Source of the DNA: Qipengyuania_B thermophila | GTDB taxonomy: Bacteria > Pseudomonadota > Alphaproteobacteria > Sphingomonadales > Sphingomonadaceae | NCBI RefSeq assembly: GCF_004153605.1 | Contig: NZ_SDSI01000002.1 | Span: 62,001-126,000, forward strand | Direction: 5' to 3' | DNA: 64,000 nucleotides | Part shown: positions 8,825 to 17,015 of the stretch, piece after piece | Numbering within the stretch: position 1 is the first letter of the stretch | Layout: every line of letters begins with the position of its first letter | The notes under the pieces: generated by a model | Seen by the model: the letters and a program-made list of their open reading frames with translations, nothing else | What the model was told of the DNA's origin: nothing | The model's database searches: none | Made by a program: the position numbers and the translations under genes

Positions 8825-9680
8825 TGATGGCGGAGAAATCCCGCTTGCCATTCCCCGCGCCGGCGAAATCCTCGTAGAGAGCGGCCGCCCGCGATCCCAG
8901 CGGAACGGCCGCGTCGGCGCTGTCCGCCGCCTCCATGGCGAGGCGCAGATCCTTCAGCATCAGTTCCGTCGCGAAACCGCCCTGATACCCGTTGTCGGCC
9001 GGCGATTGCGGTCCGACGCCGGGCACCGGGCAATAGCTGGTCATGGACCAGTTCTGGCCCGAGCTGACGGAGGAGATGTCGTAGAATGTCTGCGGATCGA
9101 GGCCCAGCTTCTCGGCCATGCGGAACGCCTCGCAGGTGCCGATCATGTGGATGGCGAGCAGCATGTTGTTGCAGATCTTGGCCGCCTGTCCGTTGCCGGC
9201 ATCACCGGCATGGATCACCGCCTTGCCCATCGCTTGCAGGATCGGTTCGGCGCGGGCGAACGCCTCGGCGGTGCCGCCGACCATGAAGGTCAGCGTGCCC
9301 GCCGCCGCCGCTGCAATCCCGCCGGAGACCGGCGCGTCGACCATCTCGTATCCGGCCTCGCGCGCCTTCTCCGCCGCCTCGCGTGCAGTGGCGACGTCGA
9401 TGGTCGAGCAGTCGATGAACAGCGCGCCGCGCGGCGCATGGCCGATCACCTCGCCGGTGAAGGCGGACAGCACGATCTGGCCGTTAGGCAGCATCGAAAC
9501 AACCGCCTCGGCGTCGGCGACCGCTTCGGCAATGGAGGCGGTGCGGGTGCAGCCGTTCTGCTCGGCACGGGCCAGCGCGTCCTCGCTTAGGTCGAAGGCG
9601 CGCACCGTGTGGCCCGCCTTGACGAGGTTGGCGGCCATCCCGCCGCCCATGTTGCCAAGACCGATGAAGGCGATGTTCAT
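8811..9680 (-). CDS. mmsB: 3-hydroxyisobutyrate dehydrogenase
   Basis: This 289-residue NAD-dependent enzyme oxidises 3-hydroxyisobutyrate to methylmalonate semialdehyde in valine degradation. The Rossmann dinucleotide loop is GLGNMGGGMAANL at the N-terminus. The substrate block DAPVSGG and the catalytic lysine in GNGQAAKICNN are those of the beta-hydroxyacid dehydrogenase family. Its neighbours on the same strand supply the preceding steps, which makes the 3-hydroxyisobutyrate assignment much firmer than sequence alone. It is the last gene of the block, 59 bases after the enoyl-CoA hydratase stop. Confidence 0.95.
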   Translation of the reverse strand: MNIAFIGLGNMGGGMAANLVKAGHTVRAFDLSEDALARAEQNGCTRTASIAEAVADAEAVVSMLPNGQIVLSAFTGEVIGHAPRGALFIDCSTIDVATAREAAEKAREAGYEMVDAPVSGGIAAAAAGTLTFMVGGTAEAFARAEPILQAMGKAVIHAGDAGNGQAAKICNNMLLAIHMIGTCEAFRMAEKLGLDPQTFYDISSVSSGQNWSMTSYCPVPGVGPQSPADNGYQGGFATELMLKDLRLAMEAADSADAAVPLGSRAAALYEDFAGAGNGKRDFSAIITTY

Positions 9681-9739
9681 GTTCTACCTCGCTTCTCTGC
9701 GGAATGAGCGAACGGGGTCGCGCTTTTCCTGAAAACGGC

Positions 9740-10522
9740 TCAACGCCCCTTCCACTGCCCCTGACGCTTTTCGATGAAGGCCTGCATTCCCTCCACCTTG
9801 TCCTCGCTTGCGGCGAGGATCTGGAACAGGCGGCGTTCAAAGCGGATGCCTTCGGTCAGGGTCAGCTCTTGAGCGGCGTTCACCATCTCCTTGTTGGCGA
9901 TGGCGGCCATCGGCGGCATGGCGGCAATTTCCTGCGCGGTTTTCAGCGCCTCGTCCAGCAGCGTGTCGTGCGGCACGACGCGCGCGACCAGCCCGCTGCG
10001 CTCGGCCTCGGCGGCGTCCATCATCCGGCCGGTCAGGCACATCTCCATCGCCTTGGCCTTGCCGATGGCGCGGGTCAGCCGCTGCGATCCACCCATGCCG
10101 GGCGCGACGCCCAGCTTGATTTCCGGTTGGCCGAATTTCGCGCGGTCCGAAGCGATGATGAAATCCGCCATCATCGCCAGCTCGCACCCGCCGCCCAGGG
10201 CAAAGCCGTTGACGGCCGCGATCCACGGCTTGCGCACGGCATTCACCAGATGGCTCTGCCAGCGCGAGAAGAAATCGTGGAGGTAGAAGTCGGCCGCTTC
10301 CTTCTCCGCCATCTCCTTGATGTCGGCTCCGGCGGCGAAAGCCTTGTCGCCTGCGCCGGTCAGCACCGCGCACCGTTGCGTCTCGTCGGCCTGATAGGCT
10401 GAGAAGGCGGCGATCAGTTCCTCGAGCACGGCGCTGGACAAGGCGTTGAGCGCCTGCGGACGGTTCAGGGTGACGAGGGTGACCGGCCCTCTCGTCTCGG
10501 TCGCGATGGTCTCGTACGTCAT
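9740..10522 (-). CDS. Enoyl-CoA hydratase
   Basis: This 260-residue crotonase-fold protein should hydrate methacrylyl-CoA to 3-hydroxyisobutyryl-CoA in this valine-degradation context. [12 protein letters not shown] forms the oxyanion hole region. [12 protein letters not shown] and [14 protein letters not shown] carry the two glutamates expected for hydratase activity. The start at 10522 (MTYETIAT) overlaps the stop of the upstream hydrolase as ATGA and has GAGGAG about ten bases upstream; a start four codons earlier is possible but poorer. Broad-specificity crotonases look similar, so the substrate is inferred from the operon. Confidence 0.92.
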   Translation of the reverse strand: MTYETIATETRGPVTLVTLNRPQALNALSSAVLEELIAAFSAYQADETQRCAVLTGAGDKAFAAGADIKEMAEKEAADFYLHDFFSRWQSHLVNAVRKPWIAAVNGFALGGGCELAMMADFIIASDRAKFGQPEIKLGVAPGMGGSQRLTRAIGKAKAMEMCLTGRMMDAAEAERSGLVARVVPHDTLLDEALKTAQEIAAMPPMAAIANKEMVNAAQELTLTEGIRFERRLFQILAASEDKVEGMQAFIEKRQGQWKGR

Positions 10523-11559
10523 TGCGGTGTCCACTCCTCGTCAGCGGGCAGGGGGGCGAAGATGGCGTCGAGCAGCGCCTCCGTCACCGCAGCCGGGGTC
10601 GGCGGATCCCAGTGCGGATCGCCGGTCTTGTCGACGATCACCGCCCGGACACCTTCGGCAAAGTCGGGGCGGGTGAGCACCCGGCTGGCGATGCGGTATT
10701 CCATGGCCATGTTGTCGGCGAAGTCCGTCAGCGTGGCGCTTTGCGCCAGCTGCCGCAGCGCCACCTTGCAGGTCTGCGGGGACTTGCTGCACAGCGTCTC
10801 GAGTTCCCGCGCCGCCCACTCGCCGCCATCGGCCTCGAGCGCGGCGATGATGTCCTCCAGGTTGTCAGAAGCGAACAGGCGGTCGATGTCCTCGCGGTGT
10901 TCGAGGATGCGCGCGGCGGGCGGAGCAGCGGACAGTGAATCCAGCACGCCGCCGACGGGTTCTCCGCCGCAGATGCGGTCCCTGGCCTCGGCCAGCTTCC
11001 CGTTGGGCAGGTAGTGTGTTGCGAGACCCAGCGCGAGGCATTCCGCGCCGTCGAGTCGCGCCCCCGTCAGCGCCATCCACTGACCCGTGCGGCCCGGCAG
11101 CCGCGAGAGGTACCAGCCGCCGCCGACATCCGGGAACAGCCCGATGCCCGTCTCCGGCATGGCGAGCTTCGTCCGCTCCGTCGCCACGCGGAAGCTGCAG
11201 GGCAGGGCGATGCCGACGCCGCCGCCCATGGTGATCCCGTCCATGAACGCCACGGTGGGCTTGCCATAGGTGAACAGCCGGTGATTGAGCCGGTATTCGT
11301 CGAAGAAGAAGGCCCGCCCGCTCCTGCCGCCATCCTCGAGGGCGGACCTGCGCAGAAAGGCGATGTCGCCGCCGGCGCAGAAGCCGCGCCCCTCCGCATG
11401 GTCGATCAGCACGGCACCGACCCGATCGTCACCCGCCCATTCGGCGAGTGCAGCGTCCATCGTGCGGCACATGGCGTGTGTCAGCGCATGAAGCGCCTCG
11501 GGCCGGTTCAGCGAAAGGTGCCCTGCCGACCCGTCGATGCGTGCCAGAACCTCTGCCAT
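10519..11559 (-). CDS. 3-hydroxyisobutyryl-CoA hydrolase
   Basis: This 346-residue crotonase-superfamily thioesterase releases 3-hydroxyisobutyrate from its CoA ester. [28 protein letters not shown] and [23 protein letters not shown] are the hallmark blocks separating the hydrolase branch from enoyl-CoA hydratases. It starts two bases after the acyl-CoA dehydrogenase stop and its own stop overlaps the hydratase start by four bases. The three genes therefore form a tight co-translated unit covering isobutyryl-CoA to 3-hydroxyisobutyrate. Confidence 0.94.
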   Translation of the reverse strand: MAEVLARIDGSAGHLSLNRPEALHALTHAMCRTMDAALAEWAGDDRVGAVLIDHAEGRGFCAGGDIAFLRRSALEDGGRSGRAFFFDEYRLNHRLFTYGKPTVAFMDGITMGGGVGIALPCSFRVATERTKLAMPETGIGLFPDVGGGWYLSRLPGRTGQWMALTGARLDGAECLALGLATHYLPNGKLAEARDRICGGEPVGGVLDSLSAAPPAARILEHREDIDRLFASDNLEDIIAALEADGGEWAARELETLCSKSPQTCKVALRQLAQSATLTDFADNMAMEYRIASRVLTRPDFAEGVRAVIVDKTGDPHWDPPTPAAVTEALLDAIFAPLPADEEWTPQ

Positions 11560-11561
11560 CG

Positions 11562-12713
11562 TCAGCGTCCCTGCCGCAACAGGTCGCGCCCGACGATGAC
11601 GCGCATGATCTGGTTGGTGCCTTCGAGGATCTGGTGAACCCGCAGGTCGCGCCAGAACCGCTCGATCGGATAATCCTTGAGATAGCCGTAGCCGCCGAAC
11701 AGCTGAAGGGCGTCGTTCACCACCCTGGAGCCGTTGTCGGTCGCCAGCCGCTTGGCCATGGCGGAAAAGCGCGACTTGTCCGGCGCGTTGTCCGTCACCT
11801 TCGCCGCCGCGAGGTAGAGCAGGGCGCGCGCCGCCTCGAGGTCGGTGGCCGTGTCGGCGAGCATGAACTGCGTGTTCTGAAGGTCGGCGATCGGGGCGCC
11901 GAACTGCTGCCGGTCTCGGGTGTAGGCAATCGCCTCGTCAAGGCACCGCTGCGCCCCGCCGAGCGAGCACGCACCGATGTTGAGCCGCCCCCCGTCCAAC
12001 CCCATCATGGCGATGCGGAAGCCCTGTCCTTCGGCGCCGATCCGGTTGACCACCGGCACCCGCGCGTCCTCGAAGATGACCTGCGCCGTCGGGGAAGCGT
12101 TCCAGCCCAGCTTGTTCTCCGGCGCGCCGAAGCTTACACCGTGCGTCTCGCGGTCCACCACCAGCGCCGTAATGCCGCCCGTCTTGTGGTCGCCGGTGCG
12201 GACCATGGTCACGTAGACGTCGTTCACGCCGCCGCCGGAAATGAACTGCTTGGTGCCGTTCAGCACGTAGTGATTGCCGTCCAGCCGGGCGCTGGTCTTC
12301 AGCCCCGCCGCATCCGATCCGCTCCCCGGTTCGGTGAGGGCGTAGCTCGCGATCCTGTCCATGGTGACGAGATCGGGAAGGTAGCGCGCCTTCAGCTCCG
12401 CATCGCCGAAGGCGTCGATCATCCACGCGGCCATGTTGTGGATGGAGATGAAGGCGCTCGTGGTGGGACAGCCATAGGCCATCGCTTCCATGATCAGCGC
12501 CGCTTCGAGCCGTCCAAGGCCGATCCCGCCGCTTTCCTCGCTTACATAGATGGCGCCGAAGCCGAGTTCGGCCGATCGCTTGATGACGTCGACGGGGAAA
12601 TGCTTGTTCTCGTCCCATTCCCCTGCGAAGGGCGTGATGTTGTCGGCGGTGAAGCGCTGCGCCGTTTCCTGGATCGCACGCTGGTCGTCGGTCAGCTGGA
12701 ATTGTCCGGTCAT
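11562..12713 (-). CDS. Acyl-CoA dehydrogenase, probably isobutyryl-CoA dehydrogenase
   Basis: This 383-residue FAD enzyme should oxidise isobutyryl-CoA to methacrylyl-CoA, passing electrons to ETF. YALTEPGSGSDAAGLKTSA is the flavin and substrate block. LQLFGGYGYLKDYPIERFWRD and QILEGTNQIMR are the C-terminal signature, where the glutamate of LEGTN sits at the catalytic-base position used by short branched-chain dehydrogenases. The substrate assignment rests on the adjacent valine-pathway genes. It is divergent from the small CxxC protein at 12761, separated by 47 bases. Confidence 0.92.
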   Translation of the reverse strand: MTGQFQLTDDQRAIQETAQRFTADNITPFAGEWDENKHFPVDVIKRSAELGFGAIYVSEESGGIGLGRLEAALIMEAMAYGCPTTSAFISIHNMAAWMIDAFGDAELKARYLPDLVTMDRIASYALTEPGSGSDAAGLKTSARLDGNHYVLNGTKQFISGGGVNDVYVTMVRTGDHKTGGITALVVDRETHGVSFGAPENKLGWNASPTAQVIFEDARVPVVNRIGAEGQGFRIAMMGLDGGRLNIGACSLGGAQRCLDEAIAYTRDRQQFGAPIADLQNTQFMLADTATDLEAARALLYLAAAKVTDNAPDKSRFSAMAKRLATDNGSRVVNDALQLFGGYGYLKDYPIERFWRDLRVHQILEGTNQIMRVIVGRDLLRQGR

Positions 12714-12760
12714 GGCCCGCGCTGTAGCGGCGCCGGCGGCGAAGCGAAAGGGTGCGGCGG

Positions 12761-13129
12761 ATGGCGGGCGCCGACGAGGTGATCTTCGTGTACAACGCCG
12801 ATGGCGGGCTCGCGTCGCGGGCGATGGACGCCGTGCACAAGATCGTGCGGCCGGAAACCTACGCGTGCGACCTGTGCATGATCACCCACGGAGCGCTGAC
12901 CATGCGCCGCGAATGGCGCACCTTCACCCGGCGGCTCGGCGTGCCCAACCGTGCCCTCCACCGCGATGAGTTCGCGCGGGAGTTTCCCGGCTGCGGCTTT
13001 GCCTGGCCGGCGGTGATCGCGCGGTCCGGCGCGGCGTGCGAACTCCTGGTCAGCCGGCAGGAGCTTGCCGGCATGACCACCGTGGCCGAACTGGCCACGG
13101 CGGTGGAGCGCGCACTCAGCCGCAGGTGA
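12761..13129 (+). CDS. Conserved small protein with a CxxC motif, function unknown
   Basis: This 122-residue soluble protein starts at the ATG at 12761, with AAAGGG about eight bases upstream. I recognise the pattern (VIFVYNADGGL, YACDLCMITHGA, LHRDEF) from conserved uncharacterised proteins in several phyla but cannot name a function. The CDLC pair, a CxxC preceded by a hydrophobic strand and followed by a helix, resembles a redox or metal site. No signal peptide is present, so it should be cytoplasmic. It is divergent from the valine operon and overlaps the convergent I78 gene by 14 bases. Confidence 0.75.
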   Translation: MAGADEVIFVYNADGGLASRAMDAVHKIVRPETYACDLCMITHGALTMRREWRTFTRRLGVPNRALHRDEFAREFPGCGFAWPAVIARSGAACELLVSRQELAGMTTVAELATAVERALSRR

Positions 13130-13424
13130 TCCGGTTGATCCTCAGGCGCTCGTCATAGGAGACGGTCACCCGGTCCATCCGGTAGTCCATGGTCAGCGCG
13201 CTGTTCGGCGGCGCCCAGCGCAGTGTCCGGCTGCGGGTGAGCTGCAGGATGCGCGTGCCAAGCTCGGCGGTGGCGGTCTGCCCGATGTGCCCCTGTGCCG
13301 GCTGCGCGTCACAGGTGCCATCGCCCATGTCCCGTCCCGCCGGGTCCACGCTCGACGGGGGCGGCGCGGTCACGCACCCGGCGAGCAACGCCACCGCCCC
13401 TGCAGCCAGCACACATCGCATCAT
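13116..13424 (-). CDS. Peptidase inhibitor I78-family lipoprotein
   Basis: This 102-residue protein has a short signal sequence ending in the lipobox LLAGC near residue 16, so it should be lipid-anchored. The remainder matches the I78 inhibitor pattern: CDAQPAQGHIGQTA, then LGTRILQLTRSRTLRW, TMDYRMDRVTV and the terminal ITCG with the second cysteine. I78 proteins inhibit serine proteases such as elastase or subtilisin. The start is one of two consecutive ATGs (13424 or 13421) behind AGGAGG; the first overlaps the stop of the preceding lipoprotein gene as ATGA. The target protease is unknown. Confidence 0.82.
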   Translation of the reverse strand: MMRCVLAAGAVALLAGCVTAPPPSSVDPAGRDMGDGTCDAQPAQGHIGQTATAELGTRILQLTRSRTLRWAPPNSALTMDYRMDRVTVSYDERLRINRITCG

Positions 13425-13903
13425 CGGCACCTCCTGTATGTAAACGGCCCGAACTGTCCATCCGGCCCCGTGGATGAACGCACGAGCACGTCCCCGTTCT
13501 CCCGCAGTGTCAGCATTTCCTGCGTGCGCCACGTCATTCCCTCGCCGGTGAAGGCGAAATGCGCGCCCACTTCATCCGGCGCGCGCCGCGAGGCGCTTTC
13601 GAGCACGCCGGCGCTTTCATAGAAGCGTGCCCCGGTCGCGCCGAGCGTCATCAGACCCTTGGCGTCACTGCGGCCCTTCTCGCAGTCGGCCGCCGTCATC
13701 CCCCAGCGGCCGCGAAAGGCGGGTGGAATCTCGTCCGCGGCAGCCATGCCGGCCGGAGTGGCGGCGGGACTGGTATCCAAGGGCACGGGCGCCGTGGCAC
13801 CTGCGGATGGATCGTCACCGCTCGCCGTCCGGTCCGCCGGCGCCGCATCTCCCGAACAGGCAGCGAGCGCGGCGAGCGCAAGCATCAACATGGCGCTGCG
13901 CAT
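13421..13903 (-). CDS. Hypothetical lipoprotein
   Basis: This 160-residue protein starts MRSAMLMLALAALAACSG, a signal sequence with lipobox LAAC, followed by an Ala/Pro/Thr-rich linker to about residue 55. The globular part contains PPAFRGRWGMTAADCEKG, a pattern seen in small sphingomonad lipoproteins without assigned function. It ends FGPFTYRRC, with a cysteine that could pair with the one in ADCEKG. It is translationally coupled to the I78 inhibitor downstream. The pair sits between mmsA and the rest of the valine genes but has no evident link to that pathway. Confidence 0.8.
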   Translation of the reverse strand: MRSAMLMLALAALAACSGDAAPADRTASGDDPSAGATAPVPLDTSPAATPAGMAAADEIPPAFRGRWGMTAADCEKGRSDAKGLMTLGATGARFYESAGVLESASRRAPDEVGAHFAFTGEGMTWRTQEMLTLRENGDVLVRSSTGPDGQFGPFTYRRCR

Positions 13904-13910
13904 GGCGGCC

Positions 13911-15410
13911 TCAGCCCATGGTCGGGATGATGAAGGCGTTCGATCCGTCCCCGCCGCCGTCGGGCCAGCGCTGAGTCACCGTCTTGACCTTCGTCCAGAA
14001 CTTCACCCCTTCCGTGCCGTACTGGTTCGTGTCACCGAACGCGCTCCGCTTCCAGCCGCCGAACGAGTGATAGGCGACCGGCACGGGGATGGGAACGTTG
14101 ATGCCGACCATGCCGACATTGACTCGGCTGGCGAACTCGCGGGCGGCATGGCCGTTACGGGTGAAGATCGCGACACCGTTGCCGTACTGATGCTCGGACG
14201 GGAGACGCAGCGCCTCCTCGAAGTCACGGGCGCGCACGATTTGCAGTACGGGCCCGAAGATCTCCTCGCGGTAGCTTTCCATGTCGGTCGTCACCCGGTC
14301 GATGAGCGTCGGGCCGACATAGAAGCCGTTCTCATGCCCTTGCAGGGTGAAGCCGCGGCCATCGATCACGATCTCCGCGCCTTCGCGTTCGGCCGTGTCG
14401 ATCCAGCCTTCGACGCGGGCCTTGTGCTCGGGCGTGACGACCGGACCGTAATGCGCCTCGGGATCGGTGGAGACGCCGACGCGCAAGGCGTTGATCGCAG
14501 GGACCAGCTTCTCGCGCAGCGCGTCGGCCGTGTCGGCGCCCACGGGCACCACCACCGGAAGGGCCATGCACCGTTCTCCCGCCGAGCCGAACGCGGCGCC
14601 GGTCAGATCGTTCACCACCTGGTCTAGGTCGGCGTCGGGCATGACGATGCCGTGGTTCTTGGCTCCGCCCATCGCCTGCACCCGCTTGCCCGCGGCGACA
14701 CCGCGCTTGTAGACGTAGTGCGCGATGTCGGACGAGCCGACGAAGCTGACCCCGGCGATGTCCGGGTGGTCGAGGATGGCGTCGACCATTTCCTTGTCGC
14801 CGTGAACGACCTGCAGCAGCCCCTCGGGCGCCCCCGCCTCGACGAACAGTTCGGCGAGGCGCACCGGGACCGAGGGATCGCGCTCCGACGGTTTGAGGAT
14901 GAAAGCGTTGCCCACCGCGGTCGCCATCCCGAACATCCACATCGGGATCATGGCCGGGAAGTTGAACGGGGTGATTCCCGCACCGATGCCCAGCGGCTGG
15001 CGCATCGAATACACATCGATGCCCGGTCCGGCGCCAAGGGTGAACTCGCCCTTCAGCACCTGCGGAATGCCGCAGCAATACTCGATGACCTCCAGCCCGC
15101 GCTGGATGTCGCCCTTGGCATCGTCGATGACCTTCCCGTGCTCCGAGGCGAGAAGATGGGCAAGGTCGGCCATGTTCTTCTCGATCAGTTCCTTGAAGCG
15201 GAACATGACGCGGGCGCGGCGCTGCGGATTGGTCTGCGCCCAGCCGGGCTGCACCGCGCGGGCCGCGGCCACGGCACGGTCGAGAAGCGACGCATCGCCG
15301 AGGCCGACTTGCGCCTGAACTTCTCCCGTGGACGGATTCCAGACCCGGTGCGTGCGGCCCGGCGTGAGGCCGGCGGTGCCGCCGGCGAGGAAATGGTCGA
15401 TCATGCGCAT
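13911..15410 (-). CDS. mmsA: Methylmalonate-semialdehyde dehydrogenase (CoA-acylating)
   Basis: This 499-residue aldehyde dehydrogenase converts methylmalonate semialdehyde to propionyl-CoA, the last step of valine degradation. The nucleophilic cysteine is in GSAGERCMALPV, the MmsA version of the active-site motif. FNFPAMIPMWMFGMA and LKPSERDPSVP are further MmsA blocks. The ATG at 15410 (MRMIDHF) has GGAGAGGA upstream and is preferred to an in-frame start ten codons earlier. It is the most upstream gene of the minus-strand valine block, separated from the acyl-CoA dehydrogenase by two lipoprotein genes and a gene on the other strand. Confidence 0.96.
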   Translation of the reverse strand: MRMIDHFLAGGTAGLTPGRTHRVWNPSTGEVQAQVGLGDASLLDRAVAAARAVQPGWAQTNPQRRARVMFRFKELIEKNMADLAHLLASEHGKVIDDAKGDIQRGLEVIEYCCGIPQVLKGEFTLGAGPGIDVYSMRQPLGIGAGITPFNFPAMIPMWMFGMATAVGNAFILKPSERDPSVPVRLAELFVEAGAPEGLLQVVHGDKEMVDAILDHPDIAGVSFVGSSDIAHYVYKRGVAAGKRVQAMGGAKNHGIVMPDADLDQVVNDLTGAAFGSAGERCMALPVVVPVGADTADALREKLVPAINALRVGVSTDPEAHYGPVVTPEHKARVEGWIDTAEREGAEIVIDGRGFTLQGHENGFYVGPTLIDRVTTDMESYREEIFGPVLQIVRARDFEEALRLPSEHQYGNGVAIFTRNGHAAREFASRVNVGMVGINVPIPVPVAYHSFGGWKRSAFGDTNQYGTEGVKFWTKVKTVTQRWPDGGGDGSNAFIIPTMG

Positions 15411-15511
15411 GAAGCTGTCCTCTCCGTTTTGCCAGAGCACCTGCGCCCGCCGACTTGCGAAATCAACCGGATTGACGCTGAACCGAGGCTGCGGCAGAGA
15501 CGATCGGGCAG

Positions 15512-15585
15512 GCGGGTATGATGTAATGGTAGCCTGTCAGCTTCCCATGCTGAACGCGCGGGTTCGATTCCCGCTACCCGCTCCA
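15512..15585 (+). tRNA. tRNA-Gly (anticodon CCC)
   Basis: A 74-base cloverleaf with encoded CCA. The acceptor stem pairs GCGGGTA (15512-15518) with TACCCGC (15575-15581). The anticodon arm is TCAGC-TTCCCAT-GCTGA, giving anticodon CCC. The T arm is CGCGGGTTCGATTCCCG with the invariant TTCGA. It reads glycine codon GGG. No integrase or repeated 3' end is nearby, so it shows no sign of being an attachment site. Confidence 0.96.
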
Positions 15586-15861
15586 CACGCTCCCCAGACG
15601 CCGGCCGCCGGGGATGCCCAGCTTCAGGGACTGTGTGGCGGTGGTGCGGCATTGCCGGTCGCCCGACCCTCTCCGCCGTGCCCTTGCCGCGGCCAAGCCT
15701 CCTCCCGGGAAGTCCCCTGCGCGTGTGCCTCCCGCCGCTGCACCCCTGAGGCGAGGCGCCGCGTCTCTCGCCTTGGACCCTCCGTCTCCCCGATCGTTGT
15801 GTCCGTGTCGCGGCGTCTCATGCATCGTGCGGGGCGGCGGCGGACCGGGAGCGACGAGGTG

Positions 15862-16887
15862 ATGACGAAGCCGATCAATCTTGCCCTTCAGGGTGGCGGA
15901 TCGCACGGGGCTCTGGCGTGGGGAGTTCTCGACCGCCTGCTGGAGGACGAGACTCTCACCATCGCCGAAGTCAGCGGCACCAGCGCCGGGGCGATGAACG
16001 CCGTGGTGCTGGCCGATGGCTGGCAGCGGGGCGGCCGCGAGGGGGCGCGCGTCGCGCTCAGAACCTTCTGGGAGCGGGTGAGCCGCGCCGCCGTGTATTC
16101 GCCGATCCAGCGCAGCCCGCTCGACAAGCTTCTCGGGCGCTACAGCCTCGACTATTCGCCCGGCTATCTGCTGTTCGAAGGCATCAGCCGGATGTTCTCG
16201 CCCTATCAGCTCAATCCGCTGCGGCTCAACCCGCTGCGCGATCTCCTGCTGGACGTCGTCGATTTTGCGAACGTGAACGCCTGCCGGGACGTGGTGATCC
16301 ATGTCACGGCGACGCATGTGCGCACCGGGCGGGCACGGGTGTTCTCGCGCGGGGAGGTGACCTGCGATGCCGTGATGGCGTCGGCTTGCCTGCCGCAGCT
16401 CTTCCCGGCCGTCACCATCGATGGCGAGGAGTACTGGGACGGCGGCTTCTCGGCCAATCCGGCGATCATGCCGCTCGTCCGCAGCCCGGCCAGCCCCGAC
16501 ATCGTGATCGTCCAGATCAACCCGGTGGTGCGGTGCAATCCGCCGCGCACGGCGCGCGAAATCCTGAACCGGGTCAACGAGATCAGCTTCAACACCGCGC
16601 TCATCAAGGAACTGAGGACGATCGCGGTGATGCAGGATCTGGCAAAGGAACGGGGCGGGGCAGGCGAGGGCGGGCGCGACACCTATCTGCACCTGATCCA
16701 CGCCGATGCCGAGGTGCAGGACCTTGCCGCCTCCTCGAAGCTGAACGCGGAGTGGGCCTATCTGGAACTTCTGTTCGAGCGCGGGCGCGGATGGGCCGAC
16801 CGGTGGCTGAGCGCGCACCGCGACAGCATCGGGCAGCGCTCGTCGTTCGATCTGGAGGATTTCTTCGCCGATCCGCCGGGAGTGTAG
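15862..16887 (+). CDS. Patatin-like phospholipase
   Basis: This 341-residue protein has the complete patatin catalytic set. The oxyanion loop is ALQGGGSHGALAWGVLD at the N-terminus, the nucleophile serine is in GTSAGAMNAVV (about residue 45), and the catalytic aspartate is in WDGGFSANPA (about residue 195). Such enzymes hydrolyse acyl ester bonds of phospholipids. I place the start at the ATG at 15862 because MTKPINLALQGGG is where family similarity begins and GAGG lies just upstream. The same frame stays open far upstream, across the tRNA, which cannot be coding. No signal peptide or type V secretion domain is attached, so it is probably cytoplasmic or membrane-associated. The 276 bases between the tRNA and this gene hold no other recognisable feature. 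Confidence 0.9.
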   Translation: MTKPINLALQGGGSHGALAWGVLDRLLEDETLTIAEVSGTSAGAMNAVVLADGWQRGGREGARVALRTFWERVSRAAVYSPIQRSPLDKLLGRYSLDYSPGYLLFEGISRMFSPYQLNPLRLNPLRDLLLDVVDFANVNACRDVVIHVTATHVRTGRARVFSRGEVTCDAVMASACLPQLFPAVTIDGEEYWDGGFSANPAIMPLVRSPASPDIVIVQINPVVRCNPPRTAREILNRVNEISFNTALIKELRTIAVMQDLAKERGGAGEGGRDTYLHLIHADAEVQDLAASSKLNAEWAYLELLFERGRGWADRWLSAHRDSIGQRSSFDLEDFFADPPGV

Positions 16888-17015
16888 CCTGCCCTGCACC
16901 AACGGCGGCGTTCCACCCATGGCGGAAGCGCGCGCACCCAAACCATTGACGGGCCTGACGCCGCGATTACGGTCGCGCCCACAGCCGCTTCTTCCAGTGC
17001 AAAGGTCGTGCCCTC

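Noticed and set aside
15512..15585. tRNA-Gly as an integration site for a mobile element
   Set aside because: No integrase, no repeat of the tRNA 3' end and no change of gene character are seen on either side.
15328..15861. N-terminal extension of the patatin gene reaching into the tRNA
   Set aside because: The extension would cross the tRNA gene and part of mmsA, and patatin similarity begins at the ATG at 15862, which has its own ribosome site.
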